From contig JBHHZI010000027.1 in the NCBI GenBank assembly GCA_046757965.1, positions 1 to 27,243 on the forward strand: a stretch of DNA of 27,243 bases, given 5' to 3'. The notes beneath the pieces are model-generated. The model was not told the origin of the DNA. It made no database searches and worked only from the letters and a program-made list of their open reading frames with translations. This document shows, in pieces, positions 9,314-16,012 of the stretch (position 1 is the stretch's first letter; every line of letters starts with the position of its first letter). This DNA comes from JBHHZI01 sp046757965 (GTDB lineage: Bacteria; Acidobacteriota; Polarisedimenticolia; SMYD01). Made by a program: the position numbers and the translations under genes.

Positions 9314-10578
9314 ACTCCGCGTGTCCGGCGGGCAGAGCGGACATCGATCTCGATCGGGGCCAGCAGGACACGGCTGCCGTCGAGTCCGTTCACCTCCAGG
9401 CGGAAGAACAGTGAATCCGCCCCGCCCCGTCCGCGCAGGCGCCCCTTCAGGATGTTGGTGGCGTCGAACGTGGCCCGGGCCCCGTTCACGGTGATGTCCT
9501 GGCGGGAGATGGGGTAATAGGATCCCTGCGCCTGGTCCGACCGGCTGACGCTGAAGCTCCGGATACCGGCGAGCCCGTCGACGCTCCAGTTCAGGATCAC
9601 CCGGGTGCCGTCCAGGCGGGCGCGGAAATCGGTCACCCGTCCGGCGACATCGGAGAAACCGAACGGGAAGGAGTTCGAGGAGTAATGCAGCGATTCGACC
9701 CCCTCGGCGTAGACCAGCCTGATCACCGCCACCAGCCCCTGGGTGGCCGGGTCGAAGCCGGCGAGGATCGGGTCGGTGGCCTGCAGCGTGAAACTGGTGG
9801 TCGTGCGGGGAATGAACGTGCCCGGCGTGGCGTCGATGAGCGTCCCGGCCATCTCCTCCGCCGCCAGCTCGGTCTCGCTCGGTCCCAGCGGATCGGTCGG
9901 GCTTCGCACGGCGAACAGCAGGCGGTAGCCGAGAATCGGATGGGGAGCGCCGTCGTTGATCGTTGCCGTGGTCGCCTCGTCCCAGCCGATGTCGACCTGG
10001 CCGTTGCTGGTGGACATGATGTCGGGACGCGGAATGGCTGACAGGCCCCCGGCGCTCACGATCGACCCTGCCGGACCGAATGAGCTGCTGTCCTGACTGG
10101 TCAGCGGGGTGAGTGCCAGGAAGCAGGCGATCTGTGCCACCACCGGCAGGCAGGTGGACGTCGTCTGGTTGCCGATCTCGCTCACCGTGACGACCTGGGA
10201 CTGGCTGCCGTAATAGCCGACATGATTGTAGGCGTCCGCGTCGGTGACGCCGTCCCAGACCGAGTACCAGTTCAGGTCGGTGAATCCGAAGCTTGCCGGA
10301 TAGTTGCCCTGGATCTGGACGTCACCGACGTATTGCTGTTTCGCCGCCACGAACTTCGGATAACCGTCGACCGGATTGGCGCTGCCGTAGAAATCGGTCG
10401 GGTCGAGTTCGCTGTACATGCGGACGCGCAGATCGCAGGGGTTCTTGCCCCGGCGGCAGTTGAAGACATCCGCCGGCAACTTGGTGGCCGCGGCGCCCAG
10501 GATTTCACCTGGACTCTGGGCCAGGGCCGCTCCCGGCAGTATGGCAAGGACAGCGGAGAGTACGAGCAACTTCCTCAT
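9307..10578 (-). CDS. secreted protein with fibronectin-III-like segments
   Basis: The product is 423 residues with a clear signal peptide (MRKLLVLSAVLAILPGAALA, then QSPG). The N-terminal third has two cysteines in CRRGKNPC and Tyr/Asp-rich segments, and another pair in TCLPVVAQIAC. Two stretches look like fibronectin type III or similar beta-sandwich modules: around residues 190-310 (QVDIGWDEATTA...ILGYRLLFAV), and more clearly around 325-420 (DGTRVILNWSV...IRSFSVSRS...SLFFRLEVNGLDGS). I recognise no enzyme motif, and a role at the cell surface or in an extracellular complex is inference. ATG 10578 has GGGGGAAG upstream; a TTG at 10596 in the same frame is less likely. It is expressed from its own AT-rich promoter region. 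Confidence 0.8.
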   Translation of the reverse strand: MRKLLVLSAVLAILPGAALAQSPGEILGAAATKLPADVFNCRRGKNPCDLRVRMYSELDPTDFYGSANPVDGYPKFVAAKQQYVGDVQIQGNYPASFGFTDLNWYSVWDGVTDADAYNHVGYYGSQSQVVTVSEIGNQTTSTCLPVVAQIACFLALTPLTSQDSSSFGPAGSIVSAGGLSAIPRPDIMSTSNGQVDIGWDEATTATINDGAPHPILGYRLLFAVRSPTDPLGPSETELAAEEMAGTLIDATPGTFIPRTTTSFTLQATDPILAGFDPATQGLVAVIRLVYAEGVESLHYSSNSFPFGFSDVAGRVTDFRARLDGTRVILNWSVDGLAGIRSFSVSRSDQAQGSYYPISRQDITVNGARATFDATNILKGRLRGRGGADSLFFRLEVNGLDGSRVLLAPIEIDVRSARRTRGVH

Positions 10579-10657
10579 GCGAACTTCCCCCTTCAAGATT
10601 GCCCTATGATGGTTTCCCGGCAGGCGGTCCGGCGCCAGTTATATGTTCCGATTCTAG

Positions 10658-10685
10658 AATATATATCCAGAAGATGTAATTGCAA
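10658..10685 (-). promoter_or_regulatory. AT-rich promoter of the secreted fibronectin-like gene
   Basis: On the minus strand, TTGCAA (10685-10680), a 16-base spacer and TATATT (10663-10658) give a good promoter about 75 bases before ATG 10578. It overlaps a striking AT-rich island (about 10638-10688). A perfect 10-bp palindrome ATTCTAGAAT (10651-10660) just downstream touches the -10 and could be an operator. Confidence 0.5.
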
Positions 10686-10822
10686 TATGCGCAAGGACGA
10701 TCTTGAACACGCGTGATCGGCCGTTCCCCGGCGCCCGAGCGCCAGGATGGAAAGGTCTTATCCGACAGCAGGTTGGGCGGACTCCACCGGGATCCGCCGA
10801 GGCGCCTTCGGCGTCCGGGGGG

Positions 10823-12034
10823 ATGCTCTACCGGGGGGAGGTGCTGAGGTTCGACGGCGAGGCGCTGGTGGTCGCCGGGGAGGCGTCGGGCGACCACCAT
10901 GCCGGCGGCCTCATGAGGGAACTCCACAAGATCGCGCCGGGTCTGCGTTTCCACGGGATGGGCGGCGAGGAGATGGCTGCCGCCGGCCTGGAGGTGCTGC
11001 ACGACGCCCGCGACCTGGCGGTGATGGGGCTGGTCGAGGTTGCCGGGAGCCTGTGGAGGGGAGTCGCCACCTACCGGGCTCTGAAGGAGACCATGCGACG
11101 GCGACGACCCCGGGTCGCCATCCTGGTCGATTTTCCGGATTTCAATCTGCCACTGGCACGGGCGGCCCATGCCCTGGGCATCCCGGTCGTGCTGTTCATC
11201 AGCCCCCAGCTCTGGGCGTGGCGTGCCGGACGGGTCCGAACCGTCGCCCGGCATGTCGATCGGGTGATCTGCATTCTGCCGTTCGAGGCGGCATTCTATC
11301 GGACCCGCGGCGTGTCGGCGGTGTTCGTCGGACATCCGCTGGTGGATGCCGCCGAACAGCTCGACCGGTCGGCCGAGCAGCGCCGGATGGTCGGCCCGGG
11401 CGGGGGACCGGTCCTGGCCCTGGTGCCCGGCAGTCGCCGGCAGGAACTTGCGATGATGTTGCCGGCCATGCTCGATGCCGCCGGCCGGCTCGCGAGGTCT
11501 CCGGGCCTGGGGGCCACCCTGCTGCCCGTCGCCTCGACGCTGGGCGAGGACGACGTCATCCGGGCGGCCGGTGGGGCGTCGGCTCTCGGCAGCGTTCGCC
11601 TGGTGCGTGGCGCGTTCTTCGAGGTCCTGGCAGCGGCCGACGTGGCGCTGGTCGCGTCGGGAACATCGACACTCGCCGCCGCCCTCGCGAGCACCCCGAT
11701 GGTGCTGGGCTACCGGATCCATCCTCTCACCTATCTTCTCGGACGCCATCTGACCCGGGTCGACCATGTCGGTCTGGTGAATCTCGTCGCCGGTTCGCGC
11801 GTGGTGCCGGAACGCCTGCAGGATGACTTCACCGGCGAGGAACTAGCGCGTCAGGCCAGTCATCTCCTGCGTTCTTCCCGGGCCCGGGCAGCCCAGCGGG
11901 CGGCGTTTTCCCGGGTCCGGACCCGGCTCGGGCCGGCCGGCGCCCTGGCTCGCGCGGCCGAGGTGGTGATCGCCACCGTCGTCCACCATGAGGCCGGCCG
12001 GGAGATCGGCGCGCCGCCGGGGGAGGCGGTTTGA
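10823..12034 (+). CDS. lpxB: lipid-A-disaccharide synthase
   Basis: This GT19 glycosyltransferase joins UDP-2,3-diacylglucosamine to lipid X at the cytoplasmic membrane face, so the cell is expected to make lipid A. The 403-residue product shows AGEASGDHHAG (18-28), the catalytic-site aspartate in FPDFNL, ISPQLWAWR, ILPFE, VGHPL, PGSRRQE with the conserved Arg, and VGLVNLVAGS with the conserved Asn. The usual SGTATLE is SGTSTLA here, so the Glu position is Ala285. The start is uncertain: the frame is open from TTG 10703, while ATG 10823 or GTG 10841 better match the family's short N-terminus, although neither has a well-spaced ribosome site. The usual lpx neighbours (lpxD, fabZ, lpxA) are not in the window. 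Confidence 0.9.
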   Translation: MLYRGEVLRFDGEALVVAGEASGDHHAGGLMRELHKIAPGLRFHGMGGEEMAAAGLEVLHDARDLAVMGLVEVAGSLWRGVATYRALKETMRRRRPRVAILVDFPDFNLPLARAAHALGIPVVLFISPQLWAWRAGRVRTVARHVDRVICILPFEAAFYRTRGVSAVFVGHPLVDAAEQLDRSAEQRRMVGPGGGPVLALVPGSRRQELAMMLPAMLDAAGRLARSPGLGATLLPVASTLGEDDVIRAAGGASALGSVRLVRGAFFEVLAAADVALVASGTSTLAAALASTPMVLGYRIHPLTYLLGRHLTRVDHVGLVNLVAGSRVVPERLQDDFTGEELARQASHLLRSSRARAAQRAAFSRVRTRLGPAGALARAAEVVIATVVHHEAGREIGAPPGEAV

Positions 12035-12060
12035 CCGGCCGGGAATCGGTCGGGTATCAT
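12031..12060 (+). promoter_or_regulatory. sigma70-type promoter for the yicC-gmk-rpoZ-coaBC run
   Basis: TTGACC (12031-12036), an 18-base spacer and TATCAT (12055-12060) precede yicC by about 80 bases. The lpxB stop codon lies inside the -35 hexamer. The leader between the promoter and yicC is pyrimidine-rich with no obvious ribosome site. Confidence 0.5.
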
Positions 12061-12140
12061 GATCGAGCACGGTGGGCACGTCGCGACCTGCGCCGCGCCG
12101 GCGCTCCGCGACACAGCCTGTCTCCACCACCTTTCCAGCC

Positions 12141-13058
12141 ATGTCCGAGCAGACGACGCCCGCATCGACCGCTTTGCAGGGAATGACCGGCTTCGGGAGG
12201 AGTTCCCACGAAGGCGAGACCCTGCGCATCGGTGTCGAGATCCGGACGGTCAACCACCGCTTCTGCGAGGTGATGATCCGCCTACCCCGCCATCTTGCCC
12301 ATCTCGAAACCCGACTGCGCCGTCGCATCGGCGACCGACTGATGCGAGGGCGCGCCGATGTGTCCATCCAGATCGAACGTCTCGACGGCAAGACACATCG
12401 CCTGGCACTCAACAACGAGGTCGTCGGCGGGCTGCTCGAGATCCAGGAGACCCTGCAGACCCGTTTCGGCCTTGGTGGTGAACTGAGCATCGACGCGGTC
12501 GTGCGCATTCCGGATGTCGTGACCGTCGCCTCGGTCGACGATGAACTGTCCGCGACGGAGATGGCCGAACTCGAGGCCACGGTCGGCCGTGCCGTGGATG
12601 CCGCCGTGTCGATGCGAGCCGATGAGGGGCGGATGATCGCGGCGGACCTGGCCGCGCGACTGGCCACGGTGGCGAGCTTGCGCGACCAGGTCGAGGCGGA
12701 GGCCGGCCGGGGCCCGGAACTCCTCTCTCGGCGTCTGCGGGAGCGACTGGCCGAGGCGCTGCCGGACGAAACCGCCGTCGACGAATCACGACTGGCCCAC
12801 GAGGTCGCGCTGCTGGCGGAGAAGTGTGACGTCAGTGAAGAACTGGTGCGCCTGCTCGGCTACCTCGACCAGGCCCGGGAGGCTCTCTCCACCGGAGGCG
12901 CCGGGACCGGCAAGCGGCTCGAGTTCATGCTGCAGGAGATGAACCGGGAGACGAACACCGTCGCGTCGAAGGCGGCGGGAACGGCGATCGGCCCCCGGGT
13001 GGTGGAGATCAAGACAGAGCTCGAGCGGATGCGCGAGCAGGTTCTGAACCTCGCATGA
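12141..13058 (+). CDS. yicC: YicC-family endoribonuclease
   Basis: The product is 305 residues. The family was long annotated as a stress-induced protein and is now linked to endoribonuclease activity on small RNAs. The N-terminal YicC domain begins with the hallmark MTGFGRSS and EIRTVNHRFCEVMIRLP. The C-terminal DUF1732 domain ends LEFMLQEMNRETNTVASKAA...VVEIKTELERMREQV, the most conserved block. ATG 12141 was chosen, but ATG 12183 directly at MTGFGR would match the usual family start; neither has a clear ribosome site. The stop overlaps gmk as ATGA, and the yicC-gmk-rpoZ-coaBC order is common in diderm bacteria, so coupled expression is likely. Confidence 0.9.
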   Translation: MSEQTTPASTALQGMTGFGRSSHEGETLRIGVEIRTVNHRFCEVMIRLPRHLAHLETRLRRRIGDRLMRGRADVSIQIERLDGKTHRLALNNEVVGGLLEIQETLQTRFGLGGELSIDAVVRIPDVVTVASVDDELSATEMAELEATVGRAVDAAVSMRADEGRMIAADLAARLATVASLRDQVEAEAGRGPELLSRRLRERLAEALPDETAVDESRLAHEVALLAEKCDVSEELVRLLGYLDQAREALSTGGAGTGKRLEFMLQEMNRETNTVASKAAGTAIGPRVVEIKTELERMREQVLNLA

Positions 13059-13720
13059 CCGGCTCATCCCCGTTGCCGGCCCCCGCTGCTCGGCTGGTGG
13101 TGCTGTCAGCACCCTCCGGGAGCGGCAAGACGACCCTGGCGAAGGATCTGGTCTCCCGCCTTCCCCGGCTGTCCCGCTCGGTGTCCTACACGACGCGTCC
13201 ACGTCGGACAGGCGAGCAGGACGGCGTGGACTATCATTTTGTCGATCGAAGCGTGTTCGAGGCCATGTCCCGGGCCGACGAGTTTCTCGAATGGGCCGAG
13301 ATCTACGGCGAGCTGTACGGTACCGGCCGGGAGGCGACCGACAACGAGATCGCCCGCGGCCACGATCTGCTCCTGGTCATCGATGTCCAGGGGGCGCGGT
13401 GGGTGAAGCAGAGGTGCCCGGATGCGGTCTTCATCTTTCTCCTGCCACCCGGCTATGCGGCGCTCACCGACCGGCTCCACAACCGGGGCACCGAATCCAC
13501 CGGCACCGAGACCGAGCGGCTGAGAGTGGCCGCCGAGGAGATCCGGGCCTGGAGAGAGTATGATTACTTGATCATCAACGATGACATCGGCGCGGCCGGC
13601 GCCGCCGCCGAGGCGGTCATCCGCGGGGCACGCCAGGCCCGTTCCCGCATGCAGGCGGCCGCCGAGGCCGTGGAGAAGACCTTCCCGAAGGCCGTGCCGG
13701 GTCGGGAAGTGGGTCTGTGA
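13055..13720 (+). CDS. gmk: guanylate kinase
   Basis: It phosphorylates GMP to GDP with ATP in the cytoplasm. The product is 221 residues, slightly longer than usual at both ends. The P-loop is SAPSGSGKTTL (about 18-28), the GMP-binding block is SRSVSYTTRPRRTGEQDGVDYHF, then FLEWAEIYGELYGTG and the LVIDVQGARWVKQ strand, followed by the lid with Arg residues. Start ATG 13055 overlaps the yicC stop (ATGA), which indicates translational coupling. The C-terminal helix is Ala/Arg-rich. It lies between yicC and rpoZ, the common bacterial arrangement. Confidence 0.96.
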   Translation: MTGSSPLPAPAARLVVLSAPSGSGKTTLAKDLVSRLPRLSRSVSYTTRPRRTGEQDGVDYHFVDRSVFEAMSRADEFLEWAEIYGELYGTGREATDNEIARGHDLLLVIDVQGARWVKQRCPDAVFIFLLPPGYAALTDRLHNRGTESTGTETERLRVAAEEIRAWREYDYLIINDDIGAAGAAAEAVIRGARQARSRMQAAAEAVEKTFPKAVPGREVGL

Positions 13721-13749
13721 ATCATTGCTCGAACCGGAGGAACGTCACG

Positions 13750-13980
13750 GTGCACAAGCTTCCAGAGAACATCGACAGCAAGTTCCGTTTCATCACCATC
13801 ACGGCCATGCGGGCGAAACAGCTCCAGCGGGGAGCCCTGCCGAAGGTGGACACCGAAGCCACCAAGCCGACGGCCATCGCTCACCAGGAAGTGATGGCGG
13901 GAACCATCGATTTCCAGGTCGGTGAGGACGCCCTGGGGCCGATGGAGACCGACGAGATCCGGGAGGTCATGGAGGGCTGA
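13750..13980 (+). CDS. rpoZ: RNA polymerase omega subunit
   Basis: This 76-residue omega subunit stabilises the beta-prime subunit in RNA polymerase. The core reads KFRFITITAMRAKQLQRGALP followed by TKPTAIAHQEVMAGTI, matching the conserved 'R..L...A..RA.QL..G' and 'K....A..E...G.I' elements. Start GTG 13750 has GGAGG nine bases upstream and gives a normal omega length. A GTG at 13717 overlapping the gmk stop is in frame and would add 11 residues not typical of the family. It is co-transcribed between gmk and coaBC. Confidence 0.92.
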   Translation: MHKLPENIDSKFRFITITAMRAKQLQRGALPKVDTEATKPTAIAHQEVMAGTIDFQVGEDALGPMETDEIREVMEG

Positions 13981-13986
13981 CGGATC

Positions 13987-15231
13987 ATGCGGGTTCTTCT
14001 GGGTGTCACCGGGTGCATCGGGGCCTACAAGGCGCCGGATATCGTCCGACGGCTCCGTGAACGAGACGTCGACGTCCGCGTGATCCTGACGCGCGCCGGT
14101 TCGTGGTTCATCACTCCAGGCACCCTCCAGACCGTGTCGGGGCACGAGGTTCATACGGACCTCTTCGCTGTGCGAGAGTCCCGGGGCATCGACCACATCG
14201 AGCTGGGACGCCACGCGGACCTGCTGCTGGTCGCTCCCGCCACGGCGAATGTCATCGCCAAGTTTGCGGCCGGGGCGGCCGACGATCTCCTCAGCACGAC
14301 CTTCCTGGCCCGGGCGGGTCCGACCCTGATGGCGCCGGGGATGAACAGCCGGATGTATGCCCACCCGGCGGTGCAGCACAACATCCAGACCCTCACCCGT
14401 CGCGGTGTCGCGTTCGTGGGTCCTGGAACGGGAGACCTGGCCTGCGGCGATCACGGACCCGGGCGGCTCGCCGAGCCGGAGCGGGTCGCCGACGCCGTCA
14501 TCGCCTGTCTCGACCGGCCCGGCGGCAGCCTGCCGCTGGCGGGCTGCCAGGTTCTGGTCACGGCGGGACCCACCCGCGAACCGATCGACCCGGTGCGGTT
14601 CATCTCGAATCCATCGACCGGTCGCATGGGCTACGCCGTGGCGGCCGCCGCCAGGGCCCGCGGGGCGGACGTCATGCTGATCTCCGGACCGACGTCCTAT
14701 CCACCGCCGCCCGGCGTGGACGTCATCGATGTGGTCACTGTCGCCGAGATGCGTCAGGCGGTCCTGGAACGCGCCGCATCCAGTGATCTAGTCGTCATGG
14801 CGGCGGCGGTCGGGGACTACGGGCTGTCGTCTCCCGCGCGGGCCAAGATCAAGAAGACCGATGCGGAGCTGGTGCTGCGACTGACGCGCATGCCGGACAT
14901 CCTGGCCGAGGTCGGCGCCGCCAGGGGTGGGGCGTCACGACCGGTGCTGGTCGGATTCGCGGCGGAGACCGGGGATGAGGTGGCTCGGGCCCGGGCAAAG
15001 ATGGACCACAAGAATCTGGACTACATCGTGGCGAACCGTGTCGACACGGCGGAAAGCGGCTTCGCTGCGGAGGTGAACCGGGTGACTCTCCTCACCCGGG
15101 ACGGGCAGACCGAGGCCTGGCCGGTCCTGCCGAAGAGCGAGGTGGCCGGGCGGTTGCTGAGCCGGATCGAGCAGGACGGGCTGATGCGCCCCGGTGAAAC
15201 CGTGTCGCCGCCCGCCGGGGATGTGGTGTGA
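13987..15231 (+). CDS. coaBC: bifunctional phosphopantothenoylcysteine decarboxylase / synthetase
   Basis: It makes 4'-phosphopantetheine precursors of coenzyme A in two steps: CoaB joins phosphopantothenate and cysteine using CTP, and FMN-dependent CoaC decarboxylates the product. The product is 414 residues. The CoaC half has the catalytic histidine H70 (GIDHIELG), the APGMN motif (N120) and the reductive cysteine C153 in LACGDHGPGR. The CoaB half starts near residue 183 with VLVTAGPTREPIDPVRFISNPS, then AAAVGDYG, the KIKK motif and GFAAET. ATG 13987 is six bases after rpoZ. The stop overlaps the next gene as GTGA. Confidence 0.96.
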   Translation: MRVLLGVTGCIGAYKAPDIVRRLRERDVDVRVILTRAGSWFITPGTLQTVSGHEVHTDLFAVRESRGIDHIELGRHADLLLVAPATANVIAKFAAGAADDLLSTTFLARAGPTLMAPGMNSRMYAHPAVQHNIQTLTRRGVAFVGPGTGDLACGDHGPGRLAEPERVADAVIACLDRPGGSLPLAGCQVLVTAGPTREPIDPVRFISNPSTGRMGYAVAAAARARGADVMLISGPTSYPPPPGVDVIDVVTVAEMRQAVLERAASSDLVVMAAAVGDYGLSSPARAKIKKTDAELVLRLTRMPDILAEVGAARGGASRPVLVGFAAETGDEVARARAKMDHKNLDYIVANRVDTAESGFAAEVNRVTLLTRDGQTEAWPVLPKSEVAGRLLSRIEQDGLMRPGETVSPPAGDVV

Positions 15232-15932
15232 ACGGATGGCCGAACGCGGCGCTCCTGGCGCACATCCGTCGCCTCCACGATCTCGGCGTGCGGGAGATCC
15301 TGCTGCCGGCAGGGAGCGCTGCCGGGCCGCCAGCGGCAGCAAGCCATCCGGCCAGCGGCGAGTCCCTGGAGGAGATCCGCACCGACCTGGGAGAGTGCAC
15401 CCGCTGCAGCCTCGCCGACTCTCGCCGTTCCATCGTCTTTGGTGTGGGTGACCCGGACGCCGGCCTGATGTTCGTCGGCGAGGGACCGGGTCGAGACGAG
15501 GATCTGGAGGGTGAACCGTTCGTCGGGCGGGCCGGCCGGCTGCTGGACAGGATGATCGCGTCCATCGGCCTGCATCGAGCCGACGTCTACATCGCCAACA
15601 TCGTGAAGTGCCGGCCCCCGCGCAATCGAAACCCCCGGCCGGACGAGATCGCGGCATGTCGGCCATTTCTGGCGCGCCAGATCGAGGCGATCGCCCCGCG
15701 AGTCATCGTCACCCTGGGCAAGGTCGCGTCATCCGTTCTGCTCGGCGAGGAGATCGCCATCACCCGGGCCCGGGGACAGATGCGCGCCTTTCACGGCATT
15801 CCGCTCATGCCGACGTTTCACCCCGCGTATCTTCTCAGGCAGTACACTCCGGCCAACCGGCGAGCCGTCTACGACGACCTCCTGCAGGTGAAGGCGTTGC
15901 TCGACAAGACGGACGCCGCCGGCTCCGGCTGA
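15228..15932 (+). CDS. family 4 uracil-DNA glycosylase (4Fe-4S)
   Basis: It removes uracil from DNA as the first step of base excision repair. The product is 234 residues. The iron-sulfur ligands are C57 and C60 (CTRC) with C128 and C144 (KCRPPRNRNP...AAC). Motif A reads VGEGPGRDEDLEGEPFVGRAG, and motif B is HPAYLLRQ, as in bacterial family-4 enzymes. About 45 residues before the first cysteine form a variable, Ala/Pro-rich region. Start GTG 15228 overlaps the coaBC stop by four bases. Family 5 is less likely because motif A carries the acidic E-D pair of family 4. Confidence 0.92.
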   Translation: MNGWPNAALLAHIRRLHDLGVREILLPAGSAAGPPAAASHPASGESLEEIRTDLGECTRCSLADSRRSIVFGVGDPDAGLMFVGEGPGRDEDLEGEPFVGRAGRLLDRMIASIGLHRADVYIANIVKCRPPRNRNPRPDEIAACRPFLARQIEAIAPRVIVTLGKVASSVLLGEEIAITRARGQMRAFHGIPLMPTFHPAYLLRQYTPANRRAVYDDLLQVKALLDKTDAAGSG

Positions 15933-16012
15933 AACTGCCGCGTGCGTCGCGTCGATGCTGCCGTCCCGACGTCCCCGGTCGACGGGTGCCTGACCCCGCG
16001 AGCCCTCCGGCG

